Below are positions 4,818 to 5,941 of a DNA stretch of 5,941 nucleotides, one piece after another. The position numbers and the translations under genes are program-made. The stretch spans positions 1-5,941 of the forward strand of contig CAJORC010000130.1 of the NCBI GenBank assembly GCA_905236615.1, given 5' to 3'. The notes under the pieces were generated by a model. The model was not told where the DNA came from. It searched no databases and worked only from the letters and a program-made list of their open reading frames with translations. The DNA is from an uncultured Lachnospiraceae bacterium. Its GTDB lineage: Bacteria > Bacillota > Clostridia > Lachnospirales > Lachnospiraceae. The first letter of the stretch is position 1. Every line of letters starts with the position of its first letter.

Positions 4818-5425
4818 GCTATAAAATCTCTTATCTTTTCTCTATCTTTGCCGGTGCCATCAGCGTTTTCTACTCCTGATGATACATCCACAATATCCGG
4901 ATCAAAAATTTCTATACCGCGTTTTACATTATCCGGATTAAGACCTCCCGCCAAGACAAAGGGCTTACCCGAAAGCTTTTCCTTAAGACCTGCGCTGCTC
5001 TTCCAATCAAAGGTTTTGCCTGCGCCAAAGTTTTCAGCATCTACAAGGACAGCTGCTATCTTTTCGGATGTAATATCCACAGTGATACCATCACATGAAG
5101 ATATATTGACGGCTCTCCACACAGGAAGTTCTGCTGCTTCAAGCACTTCATCCTTAAGTTCGCCGTGAATCTGTATAATATCAAATCCTCTGTCGCAGAT
5201 CCGCTTTATGTCAACCAACGACGGGGATACCAAAACCGCCACCTTTTTTATCCCGGATGACAGTTCTTTAAAACATTCTGCTGCTGTTTCATGGGTAATG
5301 TTTCTTTTGCTCTTCTCGAAAAAAACAAATCCGGCATAATCGGCACCCTCTTCCGAAAGCCAGCCTGCCTCCTTGGGTGTCCTTATGCCGCATATCTTAA
5401 CTTTGACCCTGTCAGATGCACTCAT
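4802..5425 (-). CDS. trpF: Phosphoribosylanthranilate isomerase
   Basis: Third step-group enzyme of tryptophan synthesis: converts N-(5-phosphoribosyl)anthranilate to the carboxyphenylamino-deoxyribulose phosphate used by TrpC. A cytoplasmic TIM barrel of 207 residues, the usual size. Visible motifs: VKICGIRTPKEA with the general base C12; GFVFFEKSKRNI (32-43); IIQIHG (84-88); VLVDAENFGAGKTFDW with the general acid D129; phosphate-binding FVLAGGLNPDNV (156-167) and VDVSSGVENADGTGKD (179-194). All key residues are present, so it should be active. The start at 5425 is preferred: its ATG shares one base with the trpC stop (TGATG), and GGAGAG (5433-5438) lies seven bases upstream. An in-frame ATG at 5440 has no good ribosome site and would add five residues. 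The overlap implies translational coupling with trpC. Confidence 0.97.
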   Translation of the reverse strand: MSASDRVKVKICGIRTPKEAGWLSEEGADYAGFVFFEKSKRNITHETAAECFKELSSGIKKVAVLVSPSLVDIKRICDRGFDIIQIHGELKDEVLEAAELPVWRAVNISSCDGITVDITSEKIAAVLVDAENFGAGKTFDWKSSAGLKEKLSGKPFVLAGGLNPDNVKRGIEIFDPDIVDVSSGVENADGTGKDREKIRDFIAKVGR

Positions 5426-5941
5426 CAAAGATCTCTCCATCTTTTGGCCAATGAAGCCGGATCATCCGTCTCCATAAATGCTCGACCGATAAGAACTGCA
5501 TCTGCCATGCATCCTTTAACAAACAGTACATCTCCGTCAGACAATATTCCGCTTTCAGTCACCAGAATTCTATCCGAAGGAATTGCATTTCTAAGCTTTT
5601 GCGTAGTCTCGAGCCTGATCGTAAAATCATTTAGATCACGGTTGTTGATACCAATGATCTTTGCGCCGCTCCTTAAAGCCCTGGCAGTCTGCACCTCATC
5701 GTGCACCTCCACCAACGCGTTCATCCCAAGTTCTTTTGTAAGCTGATAGAATGCATTGGTCTGTTCCTGATCGAGGATAGCCGTTATGAGCAAAACTGCA
5801 TCAGCGCCTATCATCTTTGCTTCATAGAATTGATACTCATCTATCATAAAATCCTTGCGAAGCATAGGAAGATCGGTCATCTGACGAATCTGCTTAAAGA
5901 AGTCAATATTGCCGTTGAAATGATCCTGCTCAGTAAGACAG
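5425..5941 (-). CDS. trpC: Indole-3-glycerol phosphate synthase, 5' end outside the window
   Basis: Closes the indole ring: converts carboxyphenylamino-deoxyribulose phosphate, the TrpF product, to indole-3-glycerol phosphate with loss of CO2 and water. The frame is open to the window edge, giving 171 visible residues of a protein that is usually about 260, so about 90 N-terminal residues are missing, including the first catalytic Glu and Lys. The visible part begins LTEQDHFNGN. It keeps the catalytic lysine in LRKDF (27-31 of the fragment), the Glu in ALVEVHDE, the Asn in IGINNRDL, and Glu-Ser in VTESGI, plus the closing phosphate site LIGRAF. Nothing visible is damaged. The stop overlaps the trpF start by one base. 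Confidence 0.97.
   Translation of the reverse strand, partial: CLTEQDHFNGNIDFFKQIRQMTDLPMLRKDFMIDEYQFYEAKMIGADAVLLITAILDQEQTNAFYQLTKELGMNALVEVHDEVQTARALRSGAKIIGINNRDLNDFTIRLETTQKLRNAIPSDRILVTESGILSDGDVLFVKGCMADAVLIGRAFMETDDPASLAKRWRDL

Noticed and set aside
5426..5440. Five-residue longer trpF start
   Set aside because: The ATG at 5440 lacks a good ribosome site, whereas the ATG at 5425 has GGAGAG seven bases upstream and the typical stop-start overlap with trpC.
1..5941. CRISPR array, tRNA, rRNA, insertion sequence or attachment site
   Set aside because: I saw no regular repeat-spacer pattern, cloverleaf, transposase motif or terminal inverted repeat with target duplication.

Overview
All genes in this window lie on the minus strand, so transcription runs from high to low coordinates. 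The GC content is moderate to low. The gene types suggest a low-GC Gram-positive of the Clostridia: a ROK glucokinase with the Cys-rich zinc motif, a LytTR response regulator, an htpG with acidic insertions under a perfect CIRCE operator, AGGAGG-type ribosome binding sites and trpC-trpF overlap. A Lachnospiraceae (Butyrivibrio-like) host is my best guess, but it is inferred from style and not from a marker gene.

Layout in the direction of transcription. (1) 5941-4802: the 3' two thirds of trpC, overlapping trpF by one base. This is the end of a tryptophan biosynthesis operon, with a hairpin terminator overlapping the trpF stop. (2) 4762-2500: a heat-shock unit made of a perfect CIRCE operator, a strong sigma-A type promoter, a leader hairpin, htpG (Hsp90) and a 17-bp hairpin terminator. 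(3) 2476-1574: a small regulated module. Two 11-bp direct repeats match the LytTR-family binding consensus and sit 8 bp upstream of a -35 box. They are followed by a 52-residue two-helix membrane protein and then an ABC-transporter ATPase that has lost its Walker A and Q-loop region and changed frame. The LytTR response regulator gene comes next, after a gap holding a perfect 16-bp palindrome. (4) 854-1: an extended -10 promoter and a ROK glucokinase cut off by the window edge.

The trp, htpG and glucokinase genes are ordinary housekeeping functions. The interesting part is about 2476-872, which reads as a decaying, or rewired, peptide-type signalling and export island. The likely DNA target of a LytTR regulator is still present, the transporter ATPase it would control is broken, and no permease or histidine kinase gene is visible. 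The regulator itself carries Glu where the phosphorylated Asp should be. A constitutive or kinase-independent regulator is a testable reading of this, but not shown by the sequence.
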